NCBI GenBank assembly: GCA_001936135.1
Contig: CP012810.1
Coordinates: 3,534,001 to 3,598,000 of the forward strand
Direction: 5' to 3'
DNA length: 64,000 nt
DNA from: Saccharomycopsis fibuligera x Saccharomycopsis cf. fibuligera
Lineage: Eukaryota; Ascomycota; Saccharomycetes; Ascoideales; Saccharomycopsidaceae
In this document: piece by piece, positions 1 through 11,047 of the stretch
Position numbering within the stretch: position 1 is the first letter of the stretch
How the letters are laid out: each line of letters begins with the position of its first letter
Position numbers and translations under genes: made by a program
Notes under the pieces: model-generated
What the model was told of the DNA's origin: nothing
The model's input: only the letters and a program-made list of their open reading frames with translations
The model's database searches: none

Positions 1-1509
1 GCATAGAGATGCAAGCCATACAGACTGCATCCCTCCAAAGTGGAGCTTAACAACTAGCCCAGAGCTCTCATATTCATCAAGAATAAATTATATTTGGAGT
101 GACTCTGGGCAGCTGGGCCTACCTGTGATCGCCAATGTACATTGTACTAGGTCCCGTCGCTCTTGACTGCTGTGCAAGCAGGGCAAGAGAAAACGAGCGT
201 TTTGGAAAATGTAAGGCAGCACCGAATAGGTCAACAGTACTTTACTGCAGACCGGTCATGCAGAAAGTAAGACGCCAATTAATGCGGCTAATGCGACAGG
301 CAGGAGCGCTATTTGTTGGCTTGTACTGTATTATACTGCAATATCATGTGCTATACTGCATCATGGTGTTGCTACCTGTAGTCATACAGCGTACTCCCGT
401 ACTCTCACTGAAAATTATTTCTCTTGCGGATGTTTATCATCTCAGACAATTGTCCTGTGCGCAGGAGCTAGCTGCAAAATCTGCAGCTAGAGACCTACTG
501 ATTTATTGTATGTTAACAAATTAGTAGGAATGCAAGTATGTTTCATGCAAGACAGCACTTTAGCAGCTTCTTAGTTACCGCAAGGGCTGCAGTAGCTGGT
601 GCAGTAGTGTACTGCTGACTGCAAAGAGCCCAGACCTTAGGGAAAAATTAAAGAGGTCTTTGAACATCCCAACGCAGGATGCTGTTGGTTACAGCAGTTT
701 TGCGCATGACTGCTGTTTCTTTTCTGTGTGTCTGTGAATGCACTCATTGGTACTAAAGACTGTCCCGGTGAGTGTTTTCGTCCGTCCAACGTTTGACGAA
801 TTTTTCATAATGTATGGCTCATCTATTTTTTTTTTTTACTTCCTCTGCAGTTTCTTTCTCATAGCTGTTCTTTCTTCTTTTCAGATATATATACATTTCA
901 CTTCCTATCTTTGTTGGTAATCAGAACACCCGATTTTTGCTTTTAATTTGATTGACTTTTTGCTTTCTCTTACTTTTCTCGCTTCTTTGTGTTGTGTCTT
1001 CAAATCTTTTTTTTTTTTATCTATGATCCTTCTCGTTTTCCCATAAATCTCTCATCACATTTCAAGTTTTGTATTATATTACCATCCTCCCTTATACTAT
1101 AAAGAAAATTACATTAATCTAGCAGTGTTGCATCATTAGCAAGGCACAGCTGTATTACTGATTTATACAATTTAACTCATAAAGAAACTTATAAGCTTTC
1201 TCCGACTTTCTAATCTATCTTGCTAAAACTATCAAAGACAAAATATCTTTTTCCTTTCTCCAATAAAAATTGAAAACAAAAAAAAAAAAAAAAACACCCA
1301 TCGAACATTATCACGAACAATTTTTTAAACTCTTTCAAACGTTCTTCTGCTCTTTTATACTATATCGCCCTTTATACTATATTTTAAATCTGTACTATAT
1401 TATATTATATCAACTCCCCACAGTCAGTCAGTTCACAACCTTCTCACCTTCTCACCTTCTCAAGTTATCACTTTTTTTTACTTCAACATTTTTTTTTGAT
1501 CCACATAAC
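1..1509. other. Intergenic / upstream region of the PUF gene
   Basis: No gene recognised. The left part (about 200-720) is unusually rich in TACTG, CTGCA and GCAGT words in both orientations. An ATG-initiated open frame of 129 codons at 135-524 has no recognisable domain and I do not support it as a gene. The right part (about 820-1500) becomes pyrimidine-rich, with T tracts and an A run near 1277-1293, as expected for a yeast promoter and 5' leader feeding the ATG at 1510. Confidence 0.5.
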
Positions 1510-4395
1510 ATGTTTTCCGAACCTTTCAATGCTAGTTTTAACACTAATAGTGCCACAAGTGGGAGTGCGTTTGCTAATAGTATAATAAACCCAAATCCAA
1601 ACACTCAGCCTATTGCTAGTTCTTCTACTGCTTATCCAAATTTCAATTACTGTCACAGGGCTTCGGTAGGTTCCATTCCTTCTTTGTCATCTTCTGTCAC
1701 ACAGTCAAATGAGTCTCTTCGTTTTGTGCCTTCTAATGAGTCGCTTAGAATCGCCAGATCAAACGATTCTTTGCGAATTGCCAGATCAAACGAATCCTTG
1801 AGATATACAAACTCAAACGAAAGTATTAGAAAAGCTTTCACATCGGGCAATAACGCTGCTAGTATCGGCAAGCCTTTTTCTGTCATTGATGAACATGGAT
1901 TCGGCAATTTCAGAGCCAGTAATAGTAACAACAGCAACGTCAACACTAATAATTTCCAACCTCAAAATGGCTTTCAACAGCTGAGACAGCCACAACAGCT
2001 TCAGCAATCACAGCAACTTCAGCTTACACCTCAATCATCCTCTGTGCACCTTCAGTCACAGTTACAACAGCAGCTGAACGATTTGAGGCAATTTCAACAG
2101 CAAAACAATTATTTTCCAAATAACATTGATATTCAACATTCAAATCATCAGCCTAACAGTTACTTGCAAGCTTTTGAAAATAATACTCACAGCGGCAACA
2201 ATAATTTTAATAATACTAATATCAATGCCAGCAATAACGGTTTTGTTAATGGACTTAGCTATATCGTCAATGATACAAATGCTGAATTGGATAACATCTT
2301 TTCAAATTCAAGTAGTATCACCACTTCTCCTACTAATTACAATGATTACAGAAAATCTTCAATCGTCAGTATGAACAATAATTTTTTTTCTGCCCCATCT
2401 CCCGCCCCATCTCCTGCCCCAACGGTTCCTGCTGCTCCTATTCCTGCTGTCAGTAGTCAATATTTGGTACAAGAACCTCATGCTCAATCTCCTCCTTTGA
2501 ATTTTGATCAATACCAGGCAGTACGGACACAAGCTCAAAATCTCCAGTTCATTGACAATGACATTTCTCAAGAATTAAATCAATATTCATTTAATGATCA
2601 GTTTTTAAATCAAACAACGCCAAAGTCTCACAAGATTGCTGCTTCTATGGGCACAATCAATGACTACAGAAACGTTTCAAATTATCATGATGCTCAACCA
2701 CAGCAACCAAAACCTCAATTGAGATCAGTTGGATCTTTCAAAGATTTAAAAAATGGCATAATCAACGAAAGCTTGATTGATAAGAGAAGTGTTTCCTCTG
2801 TTGTTGGGCAACAACACAACATATTGAACACTGATAACATTAATTATTTCAACCACAACAGTCTCAGTAACAACAACAATAACAAGCATCACTACTTCAA
2901 GAGCCAATCAGTTAATTTGTCAAACCAGTATCAACCATCAAATCAGCTCAAAAAAGATGAAGCTAACAGACTAATAAACTTGGATAACTTGATTGCTGGC
3001 TTGAATAACAAAAATGGCCACGTTCCTGCAAACAGCTTGGCAGTTGATGATTTGAACTTTGCTGGCTTGTATATTGATGGTGGTTCACCAAGACAGATTC
3101 ATAGTACTGTTCCTTCATGCCCACCAAACTATTCTTCTAGCCCAAATAGCAGTATTAGCAGTGGTAGTCATGGTAACATCAGTCTTAGTAATACTAGCAA
3201 CAGCAGCAGCAACAACAACAATAACAATTCTAGCAACAACAGACCAAATAACGGCAGAAGAAAGTCTGATGTTAGGAAAGAAGAAAGCAGCAAGAAGGCC
3301 AGTGAGAAAGATTTGTTTAACAAGTACAAAAATATCCCATTTGACCAGTTGGAAAGTAAAGTGTTGAAACTTAGTACTGATCAAAATGGATGCAGATTTC
3401 TTCAAAGAAAGCTTGAAGAAGATGGCAGTGAAAGACCATTGGTCATTGATACAATTTACAAACAAGTGAAGCCAAACATTTACGAGCTCGTCATTGATCC
3501 ATTTGGTAACTACTTGATACAGAAGATTTTTGAGTTCATTTCTGATGAGCAACGTACTGAGTTGATCAAACTTTGCAGTGGTCGTTTTGATGAGATCTCC
3601 TTGAACCAACATGGTACGAGAGCATTGCAAAAGATGATTGAGTACGTTACTACTCAGGAGCAAACTGATTTGATCATCAACAATTTGGCCAATCATGTTG
3701 TTCGTTTAATCAAAGATTTGAATGGTAATCATGTCATCCAAAAATGCTTGTACAAGTTTAGTCCAGAAAACTGTCAATTCGTTATTGATGGTATTTGTCA
3801 AAGTGTTGTTGAGGTGGCCACTCATCGTCATGGTTGTTGTGTTTTGCAAAAATGCTTGGACCGTTCTAATGATGGCCAATTTGTTGAACTTGGTCATGAA
3901 ATTTTAAAGAATGGGTTGGTTTTGATGCAGGATCCATTTGGCAATTACGTGATTCAGTATCTTTTACCAAAGAAGCAACATGATTTGAATCCGAATTTTG
4001 CTGAGATCATTGGTAAGCAAATCATTGGTCGCCTTGAAGACTTGTCGATTCAGAAGTTTGCTTCTAATGTGGTTGAGAAGTGTCTCAAGTATCTCAATGA
4101 TGCCATCTTGAGAAATATTCTTGTGGAAGAAATTCTCAGCTTCAACAACTTGGAATCAGTTTTGAAGGACCCGTATGGTAATTATGTTGTACAAACCGCT
4201 TTGGAGGTTGCTACTGGAACTTTGAGAGATAAGGCTATTGACAAGATTGGTGCCTTGATGCCGTTTGTCAAGAATACTCCATATGCCAGAAAGATTCAAC
4301 AGCGTTTGAGTGAAGCTGAGACACAAGTTAAAAAAGATGAGTTTCAACAGCAGCAACAGCAACAGCAACAGCAACAAACACAGCAGCAATTGTGA
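1510..4395 (+). CDS. PUF-family RNA-binding protein, Puf4/Mpt5-like
   Basis: Post-transcriptional regulator expected to bind UGUA-type elements in mRNA 3' UTRs and promote repression or decay in the cytoplasm. The ATG at 1510 gives 961 residues; the open frame extends upstream only through a TTG. The first 600 residues are Asn/Gln/Ser-rich and include five 9-residue repeats of the SNESLR type (residues 66-110). The Pumilio domain covers about residues 605-940. Its eight recognition triplets read CR..Q, NY..Q, TR..Q, NH..Q, CC..Q, NY..Q, SN..E and NY..Q (for example NGCRFLQ near 626 and GNYVVQ near 890). By the known PUF code this predicts UGUA followed by a UA-containing 3' half. The order matches my recollection of S. 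cerevisiae Puf4 and differs from Puf3. A poly-Gln tail ends the protein. Family is certain; the choice between Puf4 and Mpt5 is not. Confidence 0.93.
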   Translation: MFSEPFNASFNTNSATSGSAFANSIINPNPNTQPIASSSTAYPNFNYCHRASVGSIPSLSSSVTQSNESLRFVPSNESLRIARSNDSLRIARSNESLRYTNSNESIRKAFTSGNNAASIGKPFSVIDEHGFGNFRASNSNNSNVNTNNFQPQNGFQQLRQPQQLQQSQQLQLTPQSSSVHLQSQLQQQLNDLRQFQQQNNYFPNNIDIQHSNHQPNSYLQAFENNTHSGNNNFNNTNINASNNGFVNGLSYIVNDTNAELDNIFSNSSSITTSPTNYNDYRKSSIVSMNNNFFSAPSPAPSPAPTVPAAPIPAVSSQYLVQEPHAQSPPLNFDQYQAVRTQAQNLQFIDNDISQELNQYSFNDQFLNQTTPKSHKIAASMGTINDYRNVSNYHDAQPQQPKPQLRSVGSFKDLKNGIINESLIDKRSVSSVVGQQHNILNTDNINYFNHNSLSNNNNNKHHYFKSQSVNLSNQYQPSNQLKKDEANRLINLDNLIAGLNNKNGHVPANSLAVDDLNFAGLYIDGGSPRQIHSTVPSCPPNYSSSPNSSISSGSHGNISLSNTSNSSSNNNNNNSSNNRPNNGRRKSDVRKEESSKKASEKDLFNKYKNIPFDQLESKVLKLSTDQNGCRFLQRKLEEDGSERPLVIDTIYKQVKPNIYELVIDPFGNYLIQKIFEFISDEQRTELIKLCSGRFDEISLNQHGTRALQKMIEYVTTQEQTDLIINNLANHVVRLIKDLNGNHVIQKCLYKFSPENCQFVIDGICQSVVEVATHRHGCCVLQKCLDRSNDGQFVELGHEILKNGLVLMQDPFGNYVIQYLLPKKQHDLNPNFAEIIGKQIIGRLEDLSIQKFASNVVEKCLKYLNDAILRNILVEEILSFNNLESVLKDPYGNYVVQTALEVATGTLRDKAIDKIGALMPFVKNTPYARKIQQRLSEAETQVKKDEFQQQQQQQQQQQTQQQL
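1705..1839 (+). repeat. Five in-frame 27-bp coding repeats (SNESLR-xxx)
   Basis: Five consecutive 9-residue units in the N-terminal region of the PUF protein: SNESLRFVP, SNESLRIAR, SNDSLRIAR, SNESLRYTN and SNESIRKAF. The Ser-Asn-Glu/Asp-Ser-Leu/Ile-Arg core is kept while the last three residues drift. This looks like a diverged tandem duplication under selection for the core. Confidence 0.9.
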
Positions 4396-7300
4396 ACGCT
4401 TCTCTTACAACAATCTGTTCATTTTTTTCACTTCTTAATTTTTTCCTGAATGTTAACTTTTTGAATCGCTCACACTCAAGTCAAGCAAAAACTTTTTTTT
4501 TTCTTTCCTTTTATTTCTTACACTCGTTTTATATTACACCGTATATTATCATTAGTATTACTACATCATTTTGTTCTATTTCCGTTTGTTTTTTTTTGTT
4601 TATAGATACGCAGTTTACATTACTTGTTTTCTTTTCTTTAAATTTTTTTTTTCTTTTTATTTCCATTCATTATAACATGGTTCTTGTTCTTTAAATGCAC
4701 TAAAGTTTCTATGCGTTATTTTTTACTATACTATCATACTATATACTTGAATCAGTTCACGGTTAACGAATACACACATCCAAGGTTTATTTCATAAGGT
4801 ACTAGATAAATATGGTATAGAATATCATAATGTGTTCAACGTTACGAAGCGCTTGAATTTCACATTCACTTGTAAAATCACAAGCTTACGCTAGCCACTT
4901 TAACTGTGATCGTATTGATGTCATGAAGGCACTGAAGCCATGACTACAAAGGCTATGAGAGTCTTTCATGTATTTATTATTACGTTTTAATTTGATTAAA
5001 TCTAAAACATATCTTTTAAAAGGACTTGCGATTTTTCTTTTTCGTAATTAACTATTGGTACATTATTGTAGCACTCTAGTAATATCAAAGCACAGTATAA
5101 AGCATATATTGCAATCACTCAACTGATTGTATGAAAGTAGGTAATGTCTTTTACACCAATGGGTATACTTAAATGAAAATGAGTCTAAGGTTGCTTGCAT
5201 AACACCAAGCGTTGCAAGACATTAGTGTTTTCAAATTATTACTGTATGATAGAAAGAAGCTGCAGTTCTCAATTTATTGCAAAAACTACAGAACCTGCAG
5301 TGACTGTATACTGTCATTATTTAATCATAGTGACATTCATATTTGTTAAAATTGCCAGGGGTTGAGGACACAGGCTACTCTAACGAGTGGTCCGCAATGG
5401 ATTACGGTACCATCATCAAGCAACAATATTATGTGGACAAGGTATCTTTTGCGAGGTATTGTGTGCGTTGTTGACATAACGCAGACTTAGTGATTTGCAC
5501 TATGACATTTAAAACACTTAAATATTAGGCAGTGTTTGAGTTTCAGTAATTTTACTGTAGTCATAAACGACACCTTAAACACTTGACTACAGCGAACGGC
5601 ACGCTAAGAAGTACTAGTTCGCTGGCATTCATACTAATATTGCATTGTAGTTGCCGTTGTTGTCCACTGACAATTATTATTAAATGAATTCGGCTGGCTG
5701 TCGCTTTTGCAAGTGCGTTTGGAAGAAAAGTAAAACAGTTGAAATTATTTTGACGTCTTCTACTGTCTCAGATTTCAAAATTAGCACCGTTTTCGGACAC
5801 TTTTTTGATTATTCACCGCTTTTATAACTTTCTTCGCTCCTTAAATTAAAACCAGAAGGTGGTCGTCCCTTGGCAGGGTTCAAAGAGAATATTAAGCTTC
5901 TTTGATAATCAGTCGTGCCGTCGTATACGGTGTATTGAAAAGAGGCAGTGACAGTGGCTAGTTTTATTTGGGGCTGGGGCTGGGGCTGGGGTGATACCGC
6001 AAATATAGTCTAGTGATTCTAGTCTAATGAAAATTGTACTAGTTTAATGTACTGATATTTTTATAGCCGTATATCATCGTATTCCAAAAAAAGAAGAAAA
6101 AAAAAAAAAAAAGAAAACTAATATTATTTATGGCACCTACGGATCAATCCAATGATGGCAAAAGGGTTTCTCCATTGTTCCTGCTGCAGTTTCGTTTCGA
6201 GTTAGCGCGATACCTTCTTTTCGAATGTCTATCAAGGTAAATCGACAGTGTGCTAGCTAAAGCTATAAGTCCAGTATGCTATATATTACGGAGATAAGTC
6301 CAGAGAGTATAATTCCACAGTCAACTTATATGTTCTTCCATGTCATAAACATTTTATTGTCCAGAATTTGCTACTGTGTATTACTTGACTGATGTGTGCT
6401 CTTTGACCATCAGCTGGTTAGTGTGCACTTCTAATATGTATATATAGGCCGAATGGAGGAGCAAAGTGACGATCTTTTGCCTTTCATGAAAAAATATCTT
6501 CACCACTTACCTGCTTGGCTATTATTTTAATAAGATTGTCTCTCTTGTTCCTCTAAGATTCGAAATTTTGAAAACTCTTTTTGGTCCGCTTTTGGGTTTG
6601 TGACAATAAGCATGGACAATCACTGCGTCTCTAAGTGTCTCTCTATGCTGCTCATCATCATTGACAACAACCACAAAGAAAAATGTTTGGTATCTTTCTC
6701 TGGAGCTTCTTCGCCCGAATTTTTGTTCTGAAAACTGTCTGATGCTCTATTATAAAACACAAAAATAATATAAAAGTTTACGGCATGGCTTGGCCAGACC
6801 CATTTGATCCTACTTTTTTGGCTATATATATATTGTATATCTATCTACAGCATGCTGCGGTAACAGTACCAATATTGGCAACGTTACATAGCTGTACTAG
6901 TTCTGGTAGAGTTACCAGGGCCGGCACCAGCAACGGCTACGATGTCGTCAGTTATGATCATCATCTACGAGAACGCAGTTACCACCCGTCAACCACATCA
7001 TGCATGGCATACCCCAGAAACGTATCAGTGAGGAATGCGTACGTTGGCAATTGCTTAATTGCCCTAAACCTGAGGTTGCCGGCAAAATAAAATACGGCGA
7101 TAGTATACTACAATATATGGCCCACCATGGTAAGTGGTGGACATGTCATGATAGAACAAACTGTTAACTATTATGACAAAGGAAAGAACTCATTATTTAT
7201 AAGCATAAAATTACCTCTCTGCTGTTTGCATATTGGCCCCTATAAGATATCAATTTTTTCAACTCAAGAAGCGGCTTGATCGGTGACCATTTGGGAGCAT

Positions 7301-8821
7301 GTTCCTGATAATCAACTCTATTAACAAACATTACATTAATTAAGGAAAAAAAAAAAAAAAAAAAGTCGAGATTATTGCCATATTCGGCACCTAGGGAAAA
7401 AAACACAAGAAAAAAAAAAGCATATGTAGGTTGGATAATCGAAAATAAATAATCCTGGTCCACTGTAATTAAGTCAAGCAAAGCAGAGCCAAGCCCACAT
7501 AAAAAAATACAACCCGAAAATAGATATTCTTTAATAATTCTTTTACATTCTGACAGACAGTAACAGCAATGGCAACAGCAGCAGGCTTGGGGAAAAGAAG
7601 TAACAATCACCATATTTGCCCATAATCATTTACGCATATAGCACTATACATTCTTTCTTTGTTTGTTGTCATAATTTCAACTAGAGTGTTGGTTAGATGA
7701 TTTCGCAAGCATACCAATATTCTAGTTTGCCTCTAATTTGAAAAAAAAGCAAAGCACCTGCATTAATTGGTTGGAAAAATTAATTTTCTTTTTCCTTTTC
7801 TTTTTTTTTTTTTAATCTCTACTTTTTGTTTAGAGCTTTTCGCTTGGCAGTGACGATTCAAGAAAGCAGGGTTTTGTATGGGTTAAAGATATTGTACAGA
7901 ATCATCGAACTCATACAGTTTGTATATTTTTCATGAATTATCTGCAAACTACATACTATATAAAGTCTGCCTCTAAAGACGTCTAACAAGACCATACATG
8001 TTTTGCGACAAAAAACCAAAAGTTTGAAATTAGAAAGATACTAAGAAAATCATCTGAAAATCGAAATTACTATAGGTAGCAGCAATACCATAAACAGAAG
8101 ATCTCCTAGCTCGTTAATTATAACCAACTGATTAGACTTGAACCTAATCCTCATGCTCAAGTTATTTAAGTTGGAGCTTGGGTTGACCGAGTACAGGGAT
8201 TATAAAGTGAGCATATATGCTATAATAGCATGATATATATATCGTAGTAAAGTAGCATACTCATGTATACATACATATTGATCCAGCTTGACGGACCAAG
8301 TTTTACAAACTTCAGTAATTTTTTATCTAAATAGTGCGTCAATATCATACAATTTCTATAGTCGCTACTGAGGCCCTAGTTGTTTAAGTCCATTTCAGTG
8401 TTGCTGCATCGGTCAGGTAACATCAGATTAGCAGCTCAGTATTGGTAAACTATTAACAGAAAAAAAAAAAAAAATTAAAAAAATTGAAAACATTGTTGAT
8501 AAGAAAAGCAACACTATTACAATAAAGTCTAATACTATCACATTCCATATGAGTTGCAATTAAATTAGTAATACATTATCATTATATATGCATGTCATAA
8601 CGCGATATAGAACAGAAAAAAACAAAAAAACAAAAACGAAAAAACAATTAAAACAAATTAACAAAAACTGAGACATTAAAATAACATGATACAGAGCCTA
8701 ATAAATCCTCAAAAAATTCACTCGTTCTTGTAAAAACAGAAAAAGCGACTAGACAAAAAGCAAACAAACCAAGATAATAAGTAAACACAACAACAATAAA
8801 AAATTAACACTCAACAATCAC
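4396..8821. other. 4.4-kb gap between convergent genes, no gene recognised
   Basis: The PUF gene and ULP1 both end here, so no promoter is needed, yet 4.4 kb separate them. The first 300 bp are T-rich 3' UTR-like sequence, and the last 350 bp (about 8460-8820) are A-rich, the mirror image for ULP1. Between them lie a G-rich run at 5970-5991, homopolymer A/T tracts, a 7-bp inverted repeat (5591-5597 with 5617-5623), a nested inverted repeat at 8124-8174, and an ATG-initiated 101-codon frame at 6785-7090 preceded by TATA-like sequence near 6750. That frame has no recognisable domain. No tRNA box pair, snRNA, LTR or transposase was recognised by eye. An unannotated ncRNA, a decayed gene or a chromosomal element such as an origin remains possible. 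Confidence 0.5.
5970..5991 (+). other. Potential G-quadruplex, four G4 runs
   Basis: Four runs of four G separated by the dinucleotide CT, in otherwise AT-rich intergenic DNA. The pattern meets the standard G4 consensus with very short, equal loops. Confidence 0.85.
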
Positions 8822-11047
8822 TTAATCAAACAATTTGTTGTTTATAATTTCAAGCACCATTCTTCTTCTAATGGTTGGCATGTCACTTTGATCAAATTTC
8901 AAGTCTATAGCTTTGCTCAAAAAGTTTATCCCTGTGCAAGCAAATACACCGCAATCCGACCCATTCTTCTGTTGTGGGAATTCCTCTTTATCGACGAATG
9001 TCCAAGTATTATAATCTGGTTCCTTATCAGGATACAAGCGCTTGAATTCCTGATTCATATAATGTTCCAAATGTGATAAAATCTCACCACCGGATCCTGT
9101 CAATGAATCATAATATTGAAACTTTTTTTCCCGGTTATTGACCACGGCTAAGGACCAATGTGAATTCATGACATTTATTGGCACAAACACAAAATCAAGT
9201 TTTGTTACATCAATTTTCTGTCTCTTGGCCCATCTTCTAACGCCATTGTAACCTTTGGTCGAAAGTGTTGAATAGAAATGAGTGGTAAAGACAAATGACT
9301 TGGGTAAATTGTCAGAATTTTTTGATCTTTCTACAATCAATGACAAGTAAGAATCCATAATATTATCGTTGAGCCAAACGCGATCTCTTAAAGTGCCCAA
9401 ATCGTTAACATTAATATCAATATTTGCCAAAGTGGTTATGACTTTAGAAGGTGCATACGCTTGTTGCTTCCAAATTGCATTCACTTTAGCAATCTCTTCA
9501 TCTTTCAATGGTTTGATGTGTTTTTCCTCTTTACTTTCACGAAGCTTGTAAATGTTTTCTTGGAGTTTTCTCTTTTGCTCTAAAATTTTCTTGTACTCTT
9601 TGAATTTCGGAGTTAAAAACATTGCCGGTAAATAGTCATTTTTATTCTTCAAAGTTGATATACCGTAAAATGGTTTGAAAAATGGTCTCTTGACTGTTTG
9701 CACTTTGGTTATGAATAAGTCATCATCATCATTTTCTTCTATTTTGACTTTACCATCTTGTTTGGTCTTTATTTCATCAAGGCTAGTATTGCTAAAAGCG
9801 TTGAATAATGATTTTGTCAAGTCTTCATTGTGATAATTTGTGGTGATTCCGTTGACAGTCAATATTGACGAATTTGGAGATGTTATTGATGAAGGTAGGA
9901 TTGGATTGAATGCTTGATTATTTTCTGATTCTAGTGATTGGCTCTTGTCAGAGCCAATCACAAAACTCTTAGTTTTTCGTCTGTTATTAAATTTCTTTCT
10001 TCGTGCTATTGAGCTACCATATTGTTTTGTATTTGGATACGTTGAATTATTTTCATCTTTATCATCTTCTGCAGTAGCATTTTGATTACCATCTGCTAAG
10101 TTTTTGCTTTTGAACAAACCTTCATCAAACAACATTTCAAGATTCAATTTGTAAGATTTCCGTTCATTAGCTTCAAATTCTTCTTTGGCATTTGTAAAAT
10201 TATAGTCCTTGTTATCTAGCGAAAGGTTTGCAATATTGTTACTAGAACGTTTATTATCTTCAGTAGTAACATTTTTCTTTGCTATCTTTTCAGTCTTCTT
10301 GGTTTTAATACCACCCAAGAAATTGTTCCAAGAATCATGTTTTTTGGATTCGTTGTCTTTGCGTTTTTTCAAAGAACGTTCGGCAGCATGGATGCGTCTA
10401 TATTCATCATCTTTTTCATAATGCTCAAAATATGGATCAATTGTGCTTTTTAAGAATCTCCACAACTTGTAACAAACATCGTGTAGTTGGTTGCTGTTTC
10501 TGTCATTTCCACTGCCACCATTTTTAGTGCTATCATTCTGCTGCTGCTGTGACCGCTCTTCTTGTTTCTGTTTCAAAATTTTCTCAGTTGCAGACTGCGG
10601 CGTCAGCTCTAATCTCTTACTTTTACTCTTAATATCTGACGTTTTACTGGAATTTTTGAGCTCACCACTAGTTTGGCGGATCAATGAAGGACGCTTATTC
10701 TGCATTGTGGATGATGATGCCGATACTACTGGGACAACTAGACTGTTTGGATTTTGGTATATTTGTTTATTATTGATAAGCTTCGACTTGCTGTTACTGA
10801 ATATGGAACTGTAATTGCCGTTTCTGTGATCATTGCTAAGAAGTGAATTGAAATTCGTCGGTGTAAAGTTACTGAATTTGCGCTTTTTCACTTGGTCAAT
10901 GTTTTTATTATCGTTATTGTAATTCTCTTGTGGCAAGCTTTGATTGTTGCTGCTGCTGTTGCTTTTGTGATTCATATCATGTTTGTTCTCAAAATATTGG
11001 CTGACGTTGTTATTGGTATTATAATAAGTCTTTGTGTCAGTTATCAT
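8822..11047 (-). CDS. ULP1: SUMO (Smt3)-specific cysteine protease Ulp1
   Basis: Processes the SUMO precursor and removes SUMO from conjugates, typically at the nuclear envelope. The 741-residue protein has an Asn/Ser/Lys-rich N-terminal two thirds and a C-terminal C48 peptidase domain from about residue 540. The catalytic set is visible: His in SHWSLAV (about 630), Asp in YYDSL (about 647), the oxyanion Gln in QQKNGSD and the nucleophile Cys in SDCGVF (about 699). The WLNDNIMDSYL segment is the usual Ulp1 substrate-binding entry. Ulp2-type proteases have the catalytic domain in the middle of the protein; here it is at the C-terminus, as in Ulp1. The ATG at 11047 is the first in frame. JJJ1 follows downstream on the same strand with its own 257-bp gap. 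Confidence 0.95.
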   Translation of the reverse strand: MITDTKTYYNTNNNVSQYFENKHDMNHKSNSSSNNQSLPQENYNNDNKNIDQVKKRKFSNFTPTNFNSLLSNDHRNGNYSSIFSNSKSKLINNKQIYQNPNSLVVPVVSASSSTMQNKRPSLIRQTSGELKNSSKTSDIKSKSKRLELTPQSATEKILKQKQEERSQQQQNDSTKNGGSGNDRNSNQLHDVCYKLWRFLKSTIDPYFEHYEKDDEYRRIHAAERSLKKRKDNESKKHDSWNNFLGGIKTKKTEKIAKKNVTTEDNKRSSNNIANLSLDNKDYNFTNAKEEFEANERKSYKLNLEMLFDEGLFKSKNLADGNQNATAEDDKDENNSTYPNTKQYGSSIARRKKFNNRRKTKSFVIGSDKSQSLESENNQAFNPILPSSITSPNSSILTVNGITTNYHNEDLTKSLFNAFSNTSLDEIKTKQDGKVKIEENDDDDLFITKVQTVKRPFFKPFYGISTLKNKNDYLPAMFLTPKFKEYKKILEQKRKLQENIYKLRESKEEKHIKPLKDEEIAKVNAIWKQQAYAPSKVITTLANIDINVNDLGTLRDRVWLNDNIMDSYLSLIVERSKNSDNLPKSFVFTTHFYSTLSTKGYNGVRRWAKRQKIDVTKLDFVFVPINVMNSHWSLAVVNNREKKFQYYDSLTGSGGEILSHLEHYMNQEFKRLYPDKEPDYNTWTFVDKEEFPQQKNGSDCGVFACTGINFLSKAIDLKFDQSDMPTIRRRMVLEIINNKLFD

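Noticed and set aside
135-524. 129-codon ATG frame at the left edge
   Set aside because: No recognisable domain, odd composition, and it lies in a word-repeat-rich region; no support beyond length.
1270-1509. 80-codon upstream extension of the PUF frame
   Set aside because: Begins at TTG, runs through an A tract and T-rich leader sequence; the ATG at 1510 gives an ordinary N-terminus.
5341-5480. Short open stretch that might be a relic of a mobile element
   Set aside because: About 40 sense codons without any recognisable motif and no terminal repeats; nothing supports a mobile element.
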